This document shows positions 22,501 through 31,881 of a stretch of 64,000 nucleotides of DNA, one piece after another. The DNA lies in the NCBI GenBank assembly GCA_037157565.1, contig JAZHRO010000012.1:2940501-3004500 (forward strand), written 5' to 3'. Every line of letters starts with the position of its first letter. Positions within the stretch are counted from its first letter, which is position 1. Under the pieces are notes generated by a model, which was not told the DNA's origin, made no database searches, and worked only from the letters and a program-made list of their open reading frames with translations. The position numbers and the translations under genes were made by a program. Source of the stretch: Thalassia testudinum (lineage: Eukaryota > Streptophyta > Magnoliopsida > Alismatales > Hydrocharitaceae).

Positions 22501-25500
22501 GGCGGATTTACAAATCCACACTGGGACCTTGAGCCCATATACTTCTCACTGGGGCTATTCATTTTTGGATCCATCTATCCAACAAGCCCCTCTTCTTGGC
22601 CAATCTGAAGGCCAGTTTCTTCCTCCTAACTTGTTCTCCTACCCGTCTGGGACACTCTCGTCCCAAGAAATGCCAGATCCTTCCCCATCTACTCTCGAGC
22701 TAAAAGTGCTGCCTAATACACTCAAGTATGTTTTCCTGGGACCAAATGAAACGCTCCCTGTAATCATCAGTTCAAAATTAACCATGGAGCAGGAGTGCAA
22801 ACTAACTAAGGTCCTCCTAGAACACAAGGCAGCTATTGGGTGGTCCTTATCAGACTTATCTGGTATTAGTCCCTCCTACTGCACTCATCGTATATATACG
22901 GAGGAGGAGGCTCGACCTTCTCGCGAGATGCAGCGACGTCTCAACCCTAACATGCGGGAGGTCGTTAAGAATGAAATCATTAAGTGGCTGGATGCGGGTA
23001 TAATCTACCCGATCAGCGATAGCCCCTGGGTGAGTCCGATTCACGTTGTGCCCAAAAAGGCAGGACTCACCATCCGTGTCAATGACAGGGGCGAATCCAT
23101 CCCTACACGCACTCCTACATCTTGGAGAGTGTGTGTAGATTATAGGAAACTCAATGCTGCAACCAAGAAAGATCACTTCCCGCTACCATTTATTGACCAA
23201 ATCCTAGAGCGGTTAGCGGGAAATAAATTTTTCTGCTTCCTGGATGGATTCTCAGGATATAACCAGGTGGCAATAGACCCCCGAGACCAAGAGAAAACCA
23301 CTTTTACCTGCCCTTTCGGCACCTTCACCTTTAGAAGGATGCCGTTCGGACTTTGTAACGCGCCAGCAACTTTCCAGAGATGCATGCTGGCGATATTTCA
23401 TGACATGGTGGGTGACTTTCTCGAGGTCTTCATGGATGACTTTTCAGTCTTTGGACCATCTTTCGACGAATGTCTTGCCAACCTGACTCGCATCCTTAGG
23501 AGATGTATTGATGTAAACCTCGTGCTTTCCTGGGAAAAAAGTCATTTTATGGTGCACGAGGGAATTGTTCTTGGACATATCATCTCCGATAGGGGTATCG
23601 AGGTTGACAGAGCTAAGCTCGATATCATTGCTGATTTACCTGTGCCTGGTTCTGTCAAACAAATCCGCTCCTTCTTGGGACACGTCGGTTTCTATAGGAG
23701 ATTCATCAAAGACTTCTCCAAAATTTCTCGACCCTTAACTCATCTCCTATCAACCGACGTGCCCTTCGACATGGGCCCTGCCTGTATACAAGCATTCACG
23801 CAGCTACGTAATGCTGTCACCAAGGCCCCTGTTCTCCAGCCGCCTGATTGGTCCCTAAACTTTGAACTTATGTGTGACGCTTCAGACCTTGCAGTCGGAG
23901 CCATCCTGGGACAAAGACGCGATAGACACCCCTTCGTGGTATACTACGCCAGTAAGACGTTGGACGAGGCCCAGCGTAATTATACTACCACTGAAAAGGA
24001 ACTACTGGCAGTCATCTTTGGGCTGGAAAAATTCCGTTCTTACCTTCTGGGCTCTCACGTTATTGTTTTCACTGATCACGCGGCCATTCGCCATCTCATG
24101 CACAAGAAGGATGCCAAGCCTAGACTGATTCGTTGGATCCTTCTGCTCCAGGAATTTGACATTGAGATTCGTGATAAGGTCGGAGCCCAGAATGTTGTGG
24201 CTGATCACCTTTCCAGACTGGACCCTGACCATATTGGACTTACTCTGCCAATTAATGAAGTTTTTCCTGATGAGCACCTATTGGCAATAAATGTGGCAAG
24301 TGGACCGTGGTATGCCGACATTGCCAATTACCTTGCTTCTGGATCTCTTCCACGTGGCTGGCCTAAAAACCAGCGCGAGCATCTCATGGCAGAAGCAAAG
24401 TATTATTTCTGGGATAATCCACTTCTTTTTCGGATAGGTGCTGATCAAATCATCCGTCGCTGTATTCCTGACAGTGAGTTCCCCAGTGTGCTATCCTTCT
24501 GCCACGATCAGGCCTGTGGAGGCCATTTCTCTGGGAGGAAAACTGCAGCCAAGGTGTTGCAGTGCGGTTTCTTTTGGCCCTCCCTTCACCAGGACGCGCA
24601 CACTTATGCCAAACATTGCACTAGGTGCCAGTCATTAGGGTCGATGGCACGTCGTGACATGATGCCCTTGCAACACATCCTAGCTGCGGAAATCTTCGAC
24701 ATCTGGGGAATTGACTTCATGGGTCCCTTTCCTCCATCCAACGGCTTCGAATTCATCCTCGTGGCCGTCGACTATGTTTCAAAATGGATCGAGGCTATTC
24801 CCGCGCGCCGTGCTGACCATGTTATCTCCACCCGATTCGTCAAAGACCATATCTTTGCGCGTTTTGGGATCCCTCGGGCCATTATCTCGGATGGAGGAAG
24901 CCACTTTACCCATGTTTCTTTTCGGGCACTTCTGAGGAGGTACGGAGTCCACCATCGTATCGCATCCCCGTATCATCCTCAGACGAACGGCCAGGCGGAA
25001 GTGTCGAACCGGCAAATCAAGCAGATTCTCCAGAAAACGGTTCGGCCTGACCGTAAGGATTGGTCCGACAAGCTGACTGACGCACTTTGGGCGTATCGGA
25101 CCGCCTTCAAGGCCCCCCTTGGTATGTCTCCATATAGAATCGTTTACGGGAAGCCTTGTCATTTACCTGTAGAGTTGGAGCACCGCGCTTATTGGGCGGT
25201 TCGCCAATGTAACCTCGACCCAAACTTGTGTGAACGAGAAAGGAAACTCCAACTCCAAGAGCTGGAAGAGCTCCGTCAAGAAGCCTATGATTCTGCTCTA
25301 ACCTTTAAACAACGCACTAAGGCTTTTCACGACAGCCATGTTCGGCGGAAGGAATTTGAGCCAACTCAGCAAGTTTGGCTCTATAATGCCCGACTCAAAT
25401 TCTTTCCTGGGAAATTAAAGTCCAAATGGACTGGTCCTTTTCTGGTCTCAAGACCATTCCCCAATGGGGCCGTCGAAATCGAAGATCCCAAATCTGGGCG

Positions 25501-25594
25501 TAAATTTACGGTCAACGGGCAGCGTTTGAAACCCTATCTGACTCATGAACCTGCCCCCGTTGGAGAAACCGTTGCCCTGCTGGAGGGTAACTAA
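19553..25594 (+). CDS. gag-pol: Gag-Pol polyprotein of element A, intact (2013 aa)
   Basis: One uninterrupted frame encodes every product needed for retrotransposition. Approximate residues: Gag core 160-290 (FPFSLRDKASQWL, WEEMRTAFLKKFFP, ADASCGG). The gag-pol linker has ITTRSGK near 615. The aspartic protease has LLDLGSSINLIP, with the catalytic Asp near 768; DLGSS, not D-T/S-G, is the Athila form. The RT spans about 1130-1400, with VCVDYRKLN near 1193 and catalytic FMDD near 1293. RNase H is about 1436-1515 ([27 protein letters not shown]). The integrase zinc finger is H-H-C-C near 1650-1695; the core is D near 1721, D near 1779 and E near 1815, a D,D35E spacing. A C-terminal KWTGPFLV is near 1955. 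Gag and Pol share one frame, so relative dosage must be set by processing or degradation, not frameshifting. No catalytic residue I checked is missing. The start matches MxGRRS in C, D and G. Confidence 0.96.
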   Translation: MFGRRSQNPELFELTDKSRKQVESSSSSTNMAARPPPNPEGGNRPQNPPGGGALDPITRLQAQMEMYNEQIEAIRETLEEMQNPPEREEPRSLSSYQNPAATETIGQIRVPMGGDDFELKPNIIGLINFHFHGLASEDPFLHLEDLTRLAETVKPRNVGLSIVLMKMFPFSLRDKASQWLRTLGRTIHSWEEMRTAFLKKFFPIGRTNALRRAITSFTQQNGEQFHEAWERYNDLLRKCPHHGLPKWHIAQIFYYGLNETLKQIADASCGGNFMNKDENGAFELFENMSENSMNNASIVAFNRTSQPRNVHEVDMGPSHSSTDLSLIAQKLDEVSVVHKKLDELLANPARSMANTTSSPLRHNPSSSNTRLIPRNPVRPSLPSVAPSDSVSHVELASASQYFDTEDQASVGSDAYLHADASTGIEDACALGNNPFSTTYNPGWRNHPNFAWSNNSQRQNPAGGPMRPSAPVIPRVQFNPMANPPSGPCVPQTEHASSPLDKLMRMMTEMSKRHEENMTSLQHQLAQQNAEISQLRMATRSQGTLPAQPVPNPRNFVPRGSQPQVRPSQGQVNQVLQAPSIPPGFQANPAAAPHSYIPIANPPPPYDPTGPASSNAITTRSGKQTVDPPRPDPGPSSSSPSHSGCIPHSREDDAPKLVPESIPFPEALLREPKGKKKNTQAFDNLRNLFRDVEIKVPLLEAIDHIPTVARFFKDYTTPRRQSKRTKNPVVLSPHASCAILSNLPPKQKDPGTPLISCSIQGCSFNRALLDLGSSINLIPTIMLKKFSLGNLKPTPVTLQLADRSVKIPKGVVEDVVVRVNSLCFPVDFLVLDMEVPSSLSDCPIILGRPFLATARAHIDCESGCIEIAVGSEKLKLNIFKTAKNFDCDCIEDDTSNEDMAVSACIRLIGTYSDCCGLPINTDNCLTNAYCDVPQSLPCPVPSPGQTSDEVFSASHTSWSESYPGYSLSVHTHEDRIALSSSPNQADLQIHTGTLSPYTSHWGYSFLDPSIQQAPLLGQSEGQFLPPNLFSYPSGTLSSQEMPDPSPSTLELKVLPNTLKYVFLGPNETLPVIISSKLTMEQECKLTKVLLEHKAAIGWSLSDLSGISPSYCTHRIYTEEEARPSREMQRRLNPNMREVVKNEIIKWLDAGIIYPISDSPWVSPIHVVPKKAGLTIRVNDRGESIPTRTPTSWRVCVDYRKLNAATKKDHFPLPFIDQILERLAGNKFFCFLDGFSGYNQVAIDPRDQEKTTFTCPFGTFTFRRMPFGLCNAPATFQRCMLAIFHDMVGDFLEVFMDDFSVFGPSFDECLANLTRILRRCIDVNLVLSWEKSHFMVHEGIVLGHIISDRGIEVDRAKLDIIADLPVPGSVKQIRSFLGHVGFYRRFIKDFSKISRPLTHLLSTDVPFDMGPACIQAFTQLRNAVTKAPVLQPPDWSLNFELMCDASDLAVGAILGQRRDRHPFVVYYASKTLDEAQRNYTTTEKELLAVIFGLEKFRSYLLGSHVIVFTDHAAIRHLMHKKDAKPRLIRWILLLQEFDIEIRDKVGAQNVVADHLSRLDPDHIGLTLPINEVFPDEHLLAINVASGPWYADIANYLASGSLPRGWPKNQREHLMAEAKYYFWDNPLLFRIGADQIIRRCIPDSEFPSVLSFCHDQACGGHFSGRKTAAKVLQCGFFWPSLHQDAHTYAKHCTRCQSLGSMARRDMMPLQHILAAEIFDIWGIDFMGPFPPSNGFEFILVAVDYVSKWIEAIPARRADHVISTRFVKDHIFARFGIPRAIISDGGSHFTHVSFRALLRRYGVHHRIASPYHPQTNGQAEVSNRQIKQILQKTVRPDRKDWSDKLTDALWAYRTAFKAPLGMSPYRIVYGKPCHLPVELEHRAYWAVRQCNLDPNLCERERKLQLQELEELRQEAYDSALTFKQRTKAFHDSHVRRKEFEPTQQVWLYNARLKFFPGKLKSKWTGPFLVSRPFPNGAVEIEDPKSGRKFTVNGQRLKPYLTHEPAPVGETVALLEGN

Positions 25595-25920
25595 TTCTTT
25601 GCCTCATTCTGAGTCCAGCTGGGGACATTAAATTCAGCGCTTGTTGGGAGGCACCCTAACAGCACTCACCATCCACCATCACTTTTCACACCTCTATCGC
25701 AATCACTTCACTTTTCTCTTCACCACCCACCATCCACCCACCCTTCCACCCTAATCTATACCCTGAACCTCAGCTCTTGTTACCCGATCTTCCATCCTTC
25801 CTCTGCCTTTCCCTGCATGCATATGAGGACATAGCATTGTTTGGCATGGGGGGGTGGATAGGCATCCATAGGATCCGGGTATGTTATGGTATTATACAGT
25901 TCCCACCTATTTATAAATAT

Positions 25921-25954
<34 letters not shown>

Positions 25955-26405
25955 TGTTTAATAATGATCTTGAAGCTAAAACAAAAAGGCAATAAGTGTT
26001 TATGGATATTCAACCTCTGTTTTGAAGACTTTCCAGGCCACAAAAGCTTGATTCGCTCAGGCTCGGCTTAATTCACTTAAAGCATTGACAAAATAGATCA
26101 AGATCTCTCCTAACTAAGGATGTATTCTTGTACCTGAGACACCAGTACAGGATCCGTTGGTTTGCTTTTTCTTGAGAGCTTAAGTAAACTTGGTTCACAC
26201 TACACATATCAGGAAAGACCAGGTGAACATAAGATCCAACCCTAGTGTTCATTAGGGAAGGTGGAGTCCTTACCTGTGTGCGCAGGTAGACTTTTTATCC
26301 CAGGCTTTAGTCTTGTGTTTAGGAGCGACTCTTTCCACCAAAAAGAAACTCTCCCAAAAAAAAAAAAAAAAAAAAAAAAGATGTGTGTTTCAAAATGTGT
26401 TGTAA

Positions 26406-26489
26406 GAGATATACTGACATGTGTTTCAAAAAAAAAAAAAAAAAAAAAAAAATCAGAAAAGAGATGTTTTAAAAGAGTCAGTATATCTC
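26406..26489 (+). repeat. 13-bp perfect inverted repeat between A runs in element A
   Basis: GAGATATACTGAC (26406-26418) and GTCAGTATATCTC (26477-26489) are exact reverse complements 58 bp apart, enclosing an A run. In RNA they would form a stem presenting the A-rich loop. No obvious counterpart was seen in the other elements. Confidence 0.6.
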
Positions 26490-26928
26490 ATAAATGTCTA
26501 TATACTTTGTTTTTCGGTGAGTCACAAAAAAAAAAAAAAAAAAAATCAGAAAATGGGAGTTGAGTTTTCCGTCATCATCTTAAGGGTCAATTCGAAGACA
26601 TGAGCTGAAACTGGGACCAACCTGTACTTAAAAATTCGTGAAACCCTGGGATTGAGTCTTAATGTTCATCTGGTCAGTCTTGATCCTTCACTATGCACAA
26701 ACCATAATTTCTTGAGCTCTCGAGTACGGCAAAAACCTCCTGGGTCCTGGAAATCGTACTTAAGGTTTAAATATCAAGAGTCCTGGTTAGTTGAGAGATG
26801 ATCTATGTCATGTGAGACTTAAAGTACTGGTAGTCTTCTTTACAATTGGTTCTCACAATATTCGATAATAAACACACCTATATCACCTCAGAAGAAAATT
26901 TTCAGCTTAAGATCATTTCTAAATACGG

Positions 26929-26967
26929 TTTTGCTAGGGACTAGCAAAAGATAGGCATGGGGGTATA
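26929..26967 (+). other. Hairpin and polypurine tract of element A
   Basis: The stem TTTTGCTAG / CTAGCAAAA with loop GGA (26929-26949) is followed by AGATAGGCATGGGGGTATA, directly before the 3' LTR. The polypurine tract is the RNase H-resistant primer for plus-strand DNA. The same hairpin plus GCATGGGGGTA occurs in B, C, D (imperfect) and E. Confidence 0.85.
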
Positions 26968-28206
26968 TGTTTGCACCTCAAAACACGCCTATAAGAACGC
27001 CTTCTTATGCTATTTTCTAGCATTAACTATGTATATTATAATCCTGTAGTTGCATTTGTAAAAACGCTTGCATGCATGCATTTAATTGAGAGGAGAAGAG
27101 AATGGAATAAATGGCTTGCATTTTTACATTTTTCTTCAAGTGTCTCTTTGCAAAAAGTCCCCTCTCCATATTTTATTTTCATCTTTCTTTCTTCTTCCCA
27201 CGGCTTTTCTCTTCTTCCCGCGGCTGCGTCCTTCCCGCGGCTGCACTCTTCCCGCAGCTGCATGCAGCAGCCACGCAGCACCTCTTCCCGTCACGTCTCC
27301 CTGCCAACGCCGCTCCCTACAGCTGCAACTAGCACGCCCTCTCCCTGCTGCAGCCAACACGCCCCTCTCCCCTCCTCTATAAGTAGCTGCAGCTTCATCC
27401 TCGCGAGGCAGCGGTTGCAGCTACTGAAAAAAACCCGCAGCCACCTTCCTCGCCCGTTCTCCCCTCCCATACGCCGGCCCTCCGTCGAGGAGGCACCCGA
27501 CGAGCAGGAGAACCCACTGTGGTGCTCACCACCACAGTGGGAACACCACCGCCCAGCTCTTCAACGAGCCGGTGGGCGTGGTGTTTTCTTTTCTCTTCGT
27601 TTTCATCTCCACGCCATTGCTGCCGCTTCAAGCTCCGAAGCTTGAAGCAGCAGCAGCAGCAGCTAAACCGCGGCGACAGCAGCAGCAGCACCCCCCGCCT
27701 CCTCCGCGACCTTCCCCGCAGGCGCGCAACCCTCCGCATGCGTCTGCAGGCCCGTTCTCCGCCTCCGTCTCCGTTCTGTCCGCCTCGCAGTTGCACCCGT
27801 AGCCCGCCGCTGCACGCACTGCAGCGGCCGGCTACGGCCTCGCGCCGACCCCCGCGAACCTCTGCAACCCTCCGCGACCGACTGTAGACTCCCCGCCGCC
27901 CTCTCCGAGCACGCCATCGCCCGCTCTCCGTCCTCGCACCCGGTCTGCAGGAGACGTCTCACGTCCACTGCACGAAGGCGCGGTGCACCGCGACGATCAG
28001 ACGTCCGCCTCCGCCTTCAGACGACGTAGAGTCAGACGTCTGCCGCCTCCAGCAGACGTCTTAACTTGCGCGTCCGCGATCACTCCTTCGCCCGCTCTCT
28101 CTCTCCACCGATCTCTCCCGCCCGCTCTTTCTCTCTCTGGCGCTCTCTCTCTCTCCGCGATCTCTCCCGCCCGCTCCCTCTGTCTCCCGCTCTTTCTCTC
28201 TTCGCG

Positions 28207-28245
<39 letters not shown>

Positions 28246-28312
28246 CACTTACAGCAACACACACACACCCATTCACCGACACACACACACACACACACTA
28301 ATAGTAACTTAT

Positions 28313-28360
<48 letters not shown>

Positions 28361-28443
28361 CTATATATATATACTTATATATACATAGTATATCTATATA
28401 GTTATGTATACATACATATAATATAATATATATATACATATAC

Positions 28444-28481
<38 letters not shown>

Positions 28482-29421
28482 CTCATATACATATATATAT
28501 ATATACATATCTATATACTTATACATATACACATATATATATACATATATCTAAATACATATATACTTATATACATATATACATAGCTATATACATATAT
28601 ACATACATATATATATATATATATACACCTATATATATATATATATATCTATATATATCTATACATATATACTTATACATTTATATACATATAGATATAT
28701 TTACTCATATACATACATATGTACATATATTTTCACGTTATTTACTATACGCTGTATCATGGGGATATCTGCACCAGTTGCTGATATTCCCTGATACACG
28801 CGTACAAAAAAAGCGTGGTCCCATACATCATCCATCCTTCATCCACACTCCACGCGGCACCTAGTCGTGTTGGTTGCGTCTCTCTAGACGTCGGCTGACT
28901 CGACATAGTACTACACTCCATCGTCACCTCCACCCCCACCCCTTTATATATATACTACATATAAATCTATAGCTACTATATTTACTTTCTATCTGTTAGC
29001 TTCCTTCTTAGTAAAAAGATAAAAAAAGGTATAAAAGTGAAAAGATAATCTTTGATTTGCAGGTACCCCCGTCTTGCAAGTAGCAAGACGTGTTTTGAAA
29101 CTCTATTTTGGCTAAAAGCCAAGGACACAATTTTGAGGGTGTGCCTCAAGAACAAGGATTACCAGAAAAAAAACCTAAATAAGAAAAATACCAAAAACAG
29201 AATAAACAAACGGAAGAGACGCGTTTTAAGGAAAACGTAGAAACTCGACTTGAACCCCACTTCCCTGAGTTCGACCCTGGGCCTAAAAGTGACAAGATAA
29301 AATCAATTAGGCCAGGTTAAAAATTTTGTAAAGAGATGGTTAGGTCTGAATTAGGTTAACCACTATACATATTTCAACGATAAAAACATCATATTAACAA
29401 CCTATCCAGGCTGACCCATCA
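26968..29421 (+). repeat. Element A 3' LTR (2454 bp)
   Basis: It is nearly identical to 15641-18135 and ends CTGACCCATCA directly before the CCCAG target copy. It carries the same TATA-like box (27378-27385), GACGTC pairs (28000-28061) and CT/CA/TA block (about 28082-28735). It lacks about two GGCGAC-AGC units and has a short insertion near 27572. Confidence 0.96.
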
Positions 29422-29426
29422 CCCAG

Positions 29427-30777
29427 CAACCCACACGGCTCGCCGACCACCGCAGAACTTCCGCCTCCTCACCCTGATCAACCTCCGCCCTTCCACTTCC
29501 CCCACATCACCCTTTGCAACTCCACCGAACAAACCCATCTTCCGACCCACAGTCCGACCTAGGGCAGCCCTTGCACGCCGCCCCACGCCTCGCCACCACC
29601 CACACGAGCTTCGCCGCACTCTGGCGAAGCTCCCGACACCTTCTGATTAGGCCGAGAGGCCGTTTTGCTGTGAACAGGTCACCCGACCTCCGCCGCCATT
29701 GCCGTGCAGAAGGAGCTGCTTCCGCCTGCAGCTGCAGGCGTGCCACGCCCAGATTCAACTCCCAGGCCTTGCGAGGCATTTCGACAAAGCATCAGGCTCG
29801 TAGCTGGGGCGAAGGCCTCGCATGAAGACGCGATCGCCCGCTGCTTTCTCCGCTGCGGGCGCTCAATTAAGGTGGGACATTTAGTCCCACCTCGGAAAGC
29901 TCTGAAGAGGCGCAGTGGTATAAAGCGAAAAAGTGCTGGAGGCTTACTGCCTCAGCACACGGGGTGAGGTCCCCTTCACCCGCCCGGTTACCCGGTCTCG
30001 TCCGCGCTCACGCCCCGCGGACCTGACCCGACCCAACTTAGACTGACCTGCACTCCTCGCCCACCACGCACGCCGGTGGGCCTGGACCCGGGCGCGACCC
30101 GTACCCGACTACCCGGCAGCTCTGGGAGAGCTTTCCCAAGAGTGGCTTCTGTGAGAGAGAGAGACGCGGGGGGAGGGTAGAGTAGGTTTTGTCCTCTGAC
30201 GTAAACTCTGAAGTGTGCAGGCACAGGTGAAGAAGAAGGACCGCGGAAGAAGAAGAAAGCTAAGGGAGACACTGTAGCAACATGCGGTTTAAGTCGTCTG
30301 ATTGAGAAATCGGACGACGTCCTGAAGGGAAGAGAAGAAGGAAGGAGAGACGACGTCCTGACAGGTAAAAGAAAAGAAGAAAGAAGCAGATCTGAAGAAC
30401 AAGGAAGAACAGCAGAAGAAGAAGAATGAAAGAACAAGGAAGAACAACACAGGTGAAGAAGAGGACCACAAGGAGATAAACACAAAAGAAGAACAGGAAG
30501 AACAAAAGCTAAAGAGGAGAAAGACAAAGAGGAAGAAAAGAAGAAGAACTCAAACTTTCATCTCTCTCCCACTCTCTCCCTCTCTTTATTTTTCTTGCAA
30601 TAGAACATGTATATCTCTAGAATACAACTTGCTCCCTGAGTTCGACCTAGGGAACTCTCTTTTATTTTTCTGAGTAAAAAAATTTTTATATATTTGAAAT
30701 GATGGCATTAACTAGCTATACTACAATGCTATAACAATAAAACCCGGTTATCTTGCGAAGCCAGCGCCTCAATTTCA
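29427..30777 (+). repeat. Element B 5' LTR, second part
   Basis: It matches 36661-38011 of the 3' LTR. It includes a snRNA-type USE/TATA pair (29884-29924), an A/G-rich tract (about 30225-30545) and a U5 end ...GCGCCTCAATTTCA, three bases before the primer site. No gene is present; the frames in the A/G-rich tract are compositional. Confidence 0.94.
29884..29924 (+). promoter_or_regulatory. snRNA-type USE plus TATA in element B LTR (5' copy)
   Basis: GTCCCACCTCG (29884-29894) matches the plant snRNA upstream sequence element RTCCCACATCG at 10 of 11 positions. TATAAA follows at 29919-29924 after exactly 24 bp, the spacing that specifies Pol III in plant U3/U6-type promoters. The predicted transcript region contains a strong stem (GTGCTGGAGGC/GCCTCAGCAC near 29933-29958). 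The first T4 run downstream is near 30187. The match could be accidental, because the USE is also one arm of a local GTGGGAC/GTCCCAC dyad. Confidence 0.4.
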
Positions 30778-30780
30778 TTT

Positions 30781-30798
30781 TGGCGCCGTTGCCGGGGA
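30781..30798 (+). other. Primer-binding site of element B (tRNA-Asp)
   Basis: TGGCGCCGTTGCCGGGGA, identical to that of A, lies three bases after the 5' LTR. Confidence 0.95.
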
Positions 30799-31881
30799 GC
30801 AACGGCTATTCTAGAGGTAAACATTCCTGTTTCTTTTTAATTTCTGATAATCTCCCCTCTTTTGTGCAGCTACAGGAAATCAAGAAGACAAGCAACCGCA
30901 CGACAACCACTTCGAGGATAGGTAAATTTTTCCTCTCGCTATTAACCCCTAAACTCTAAAGAGGAAGAAAAGAAAAGAACAAGCAATATAGGGCTAACCT
31001 GTCTTCCATACTTAGTAACCATAAAGAGTTGCATGTTTTCAACTCATTAGTCCTGCACACTATTAAGGGTATTTAAGGGCTAACACATTCTTGCTTGAGC
31101 CCTAATTACCCAACAAAGAACTAACTGGACCAAGTAGAGCCACCCTAAGATTCAACATTAGGGTTTTAGAGACACACTACTTAAATCAAGAATGGAGAAA
31201 ATCCAAAAGAAGTGTGCCTAAACCATTGATTGAACATACTTATTCAGAGAAACCCTAAACAATTGGCTCTCTAAACACTTGAACCCAAAAAGAAAAGACC
31301 TAAAAGCTCTCAAAGAAAACAAGAGGTAAAGTTGACCCCTTGGGTCAACCAACCTTAAATTAGGTCACTCTTTGCACTTAAAAGACTAAAGTTCAAGTGA
31401 AACCTTAAGCACCCTGATCTTAAAATTGGTAGACTTAAGAGGTCAAGATCCCCATTCTGGTCTACCTGGAACCGCAGTGACAAGAGAGGTCGGGTGGGGG
31501 AAACCCTGTAACCCGTGGGGACTCTCTACCGTGTAGGGGTCTTCGCGGGACTCACCCTCTCTGGCTGCCCAGGTAATTCTCAGGTGGACGATCTTTTCTG
31601 ATCAAGGGGTCCATTTGCCCCGAACCTCTATAGTCACCCAACACTTTTGGGTGTCTTGATTGGGTCCAGCACCTGCTTATCTCATCCAGTCCTTCAGTAT
31701 TTTGCAGGAGGTCCTTGAAATCTCCTATAGAAATTCACTCTCCCAGAGGCTAAGCCTCGGCTCCCTTGTTTTTGCAGAAATCATTCACATAGCCCCTCTT
31801 TCCTCTGATTCTGAACAAAGTCCCCTTCTTCCATTAATTCAAACTTCTGATTCTATCTTGATTCCACCACCTGATTCGAAG
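30799..31881 (+). other. Element B untranslated leader, related to that of G
   Basis: The block at about 31498-31665 (ACCCTGTAACCCGTG, CCGTGTAGGGGTC, GGCTGCCCAGG, CTTGATTGGGTCC) follows, in the same order, the leader of gypsy G (minus strand, about 60150-60312). A relic of the gag start context (GCAGGAGGTCCTTGAAA, near 31702) aligns with G's MSGRRSL codons but has no ATG. This suggests that B derives from a G-like element that lost gag. Confidence 0.7.

Larger units (their letters stand above)
25595..26967 (+). other. Element A 3' noncoding region with conserved motifs
   Basis: Just after the stop lies a block shared by A, B, C and D (here 25624-25656, with TTAAATTCAGCGC and GGGAGGCACCC). 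A first polypurine-like GGCATGGGGGG is at 25843-25857. Four A runs of about 20-30 nt lie at about 25922-25950, 26355-26380, 26430-26451 and 26525-26545. Open stretches here are low-complexity and not genes. Confidence 0.8.
15641..29421 (+). mobile_element. Element A: complete Athila-type Ty3/gypsy retrotransposon with intact gag-pol
   Basis: Two near-identical LTRs (15641-18135, 26968-29421) flank a tRNA-Asp primer site (18145-18162), a single 2013-codon gag-pol frame (19553-25594), a 1.37-kb 3' noncoding region and a polypurine tract. CCCAG flanks it (15636-15640 and 29422-29426). The uninterrupted target is visible in element B's 3' LTR near 36660. Nested deepest, with few LTR differences and no coding break, it is the youngest element here. 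The LTRs differ mainly in microsatellite length and CAG-repeat number. Confidence 0.97.

Noticed and set aside
29988..30527. A 179-codon minus-strand frame rich in Phe/Leu/Ser (repeated at 37222-37761), which looks like membrane segments.
   Set aside because: It is the complement of an A/G-rich LTR tract. Hydrophobicity follows from CTT/TTC codons, and it runs against the element's transcription.
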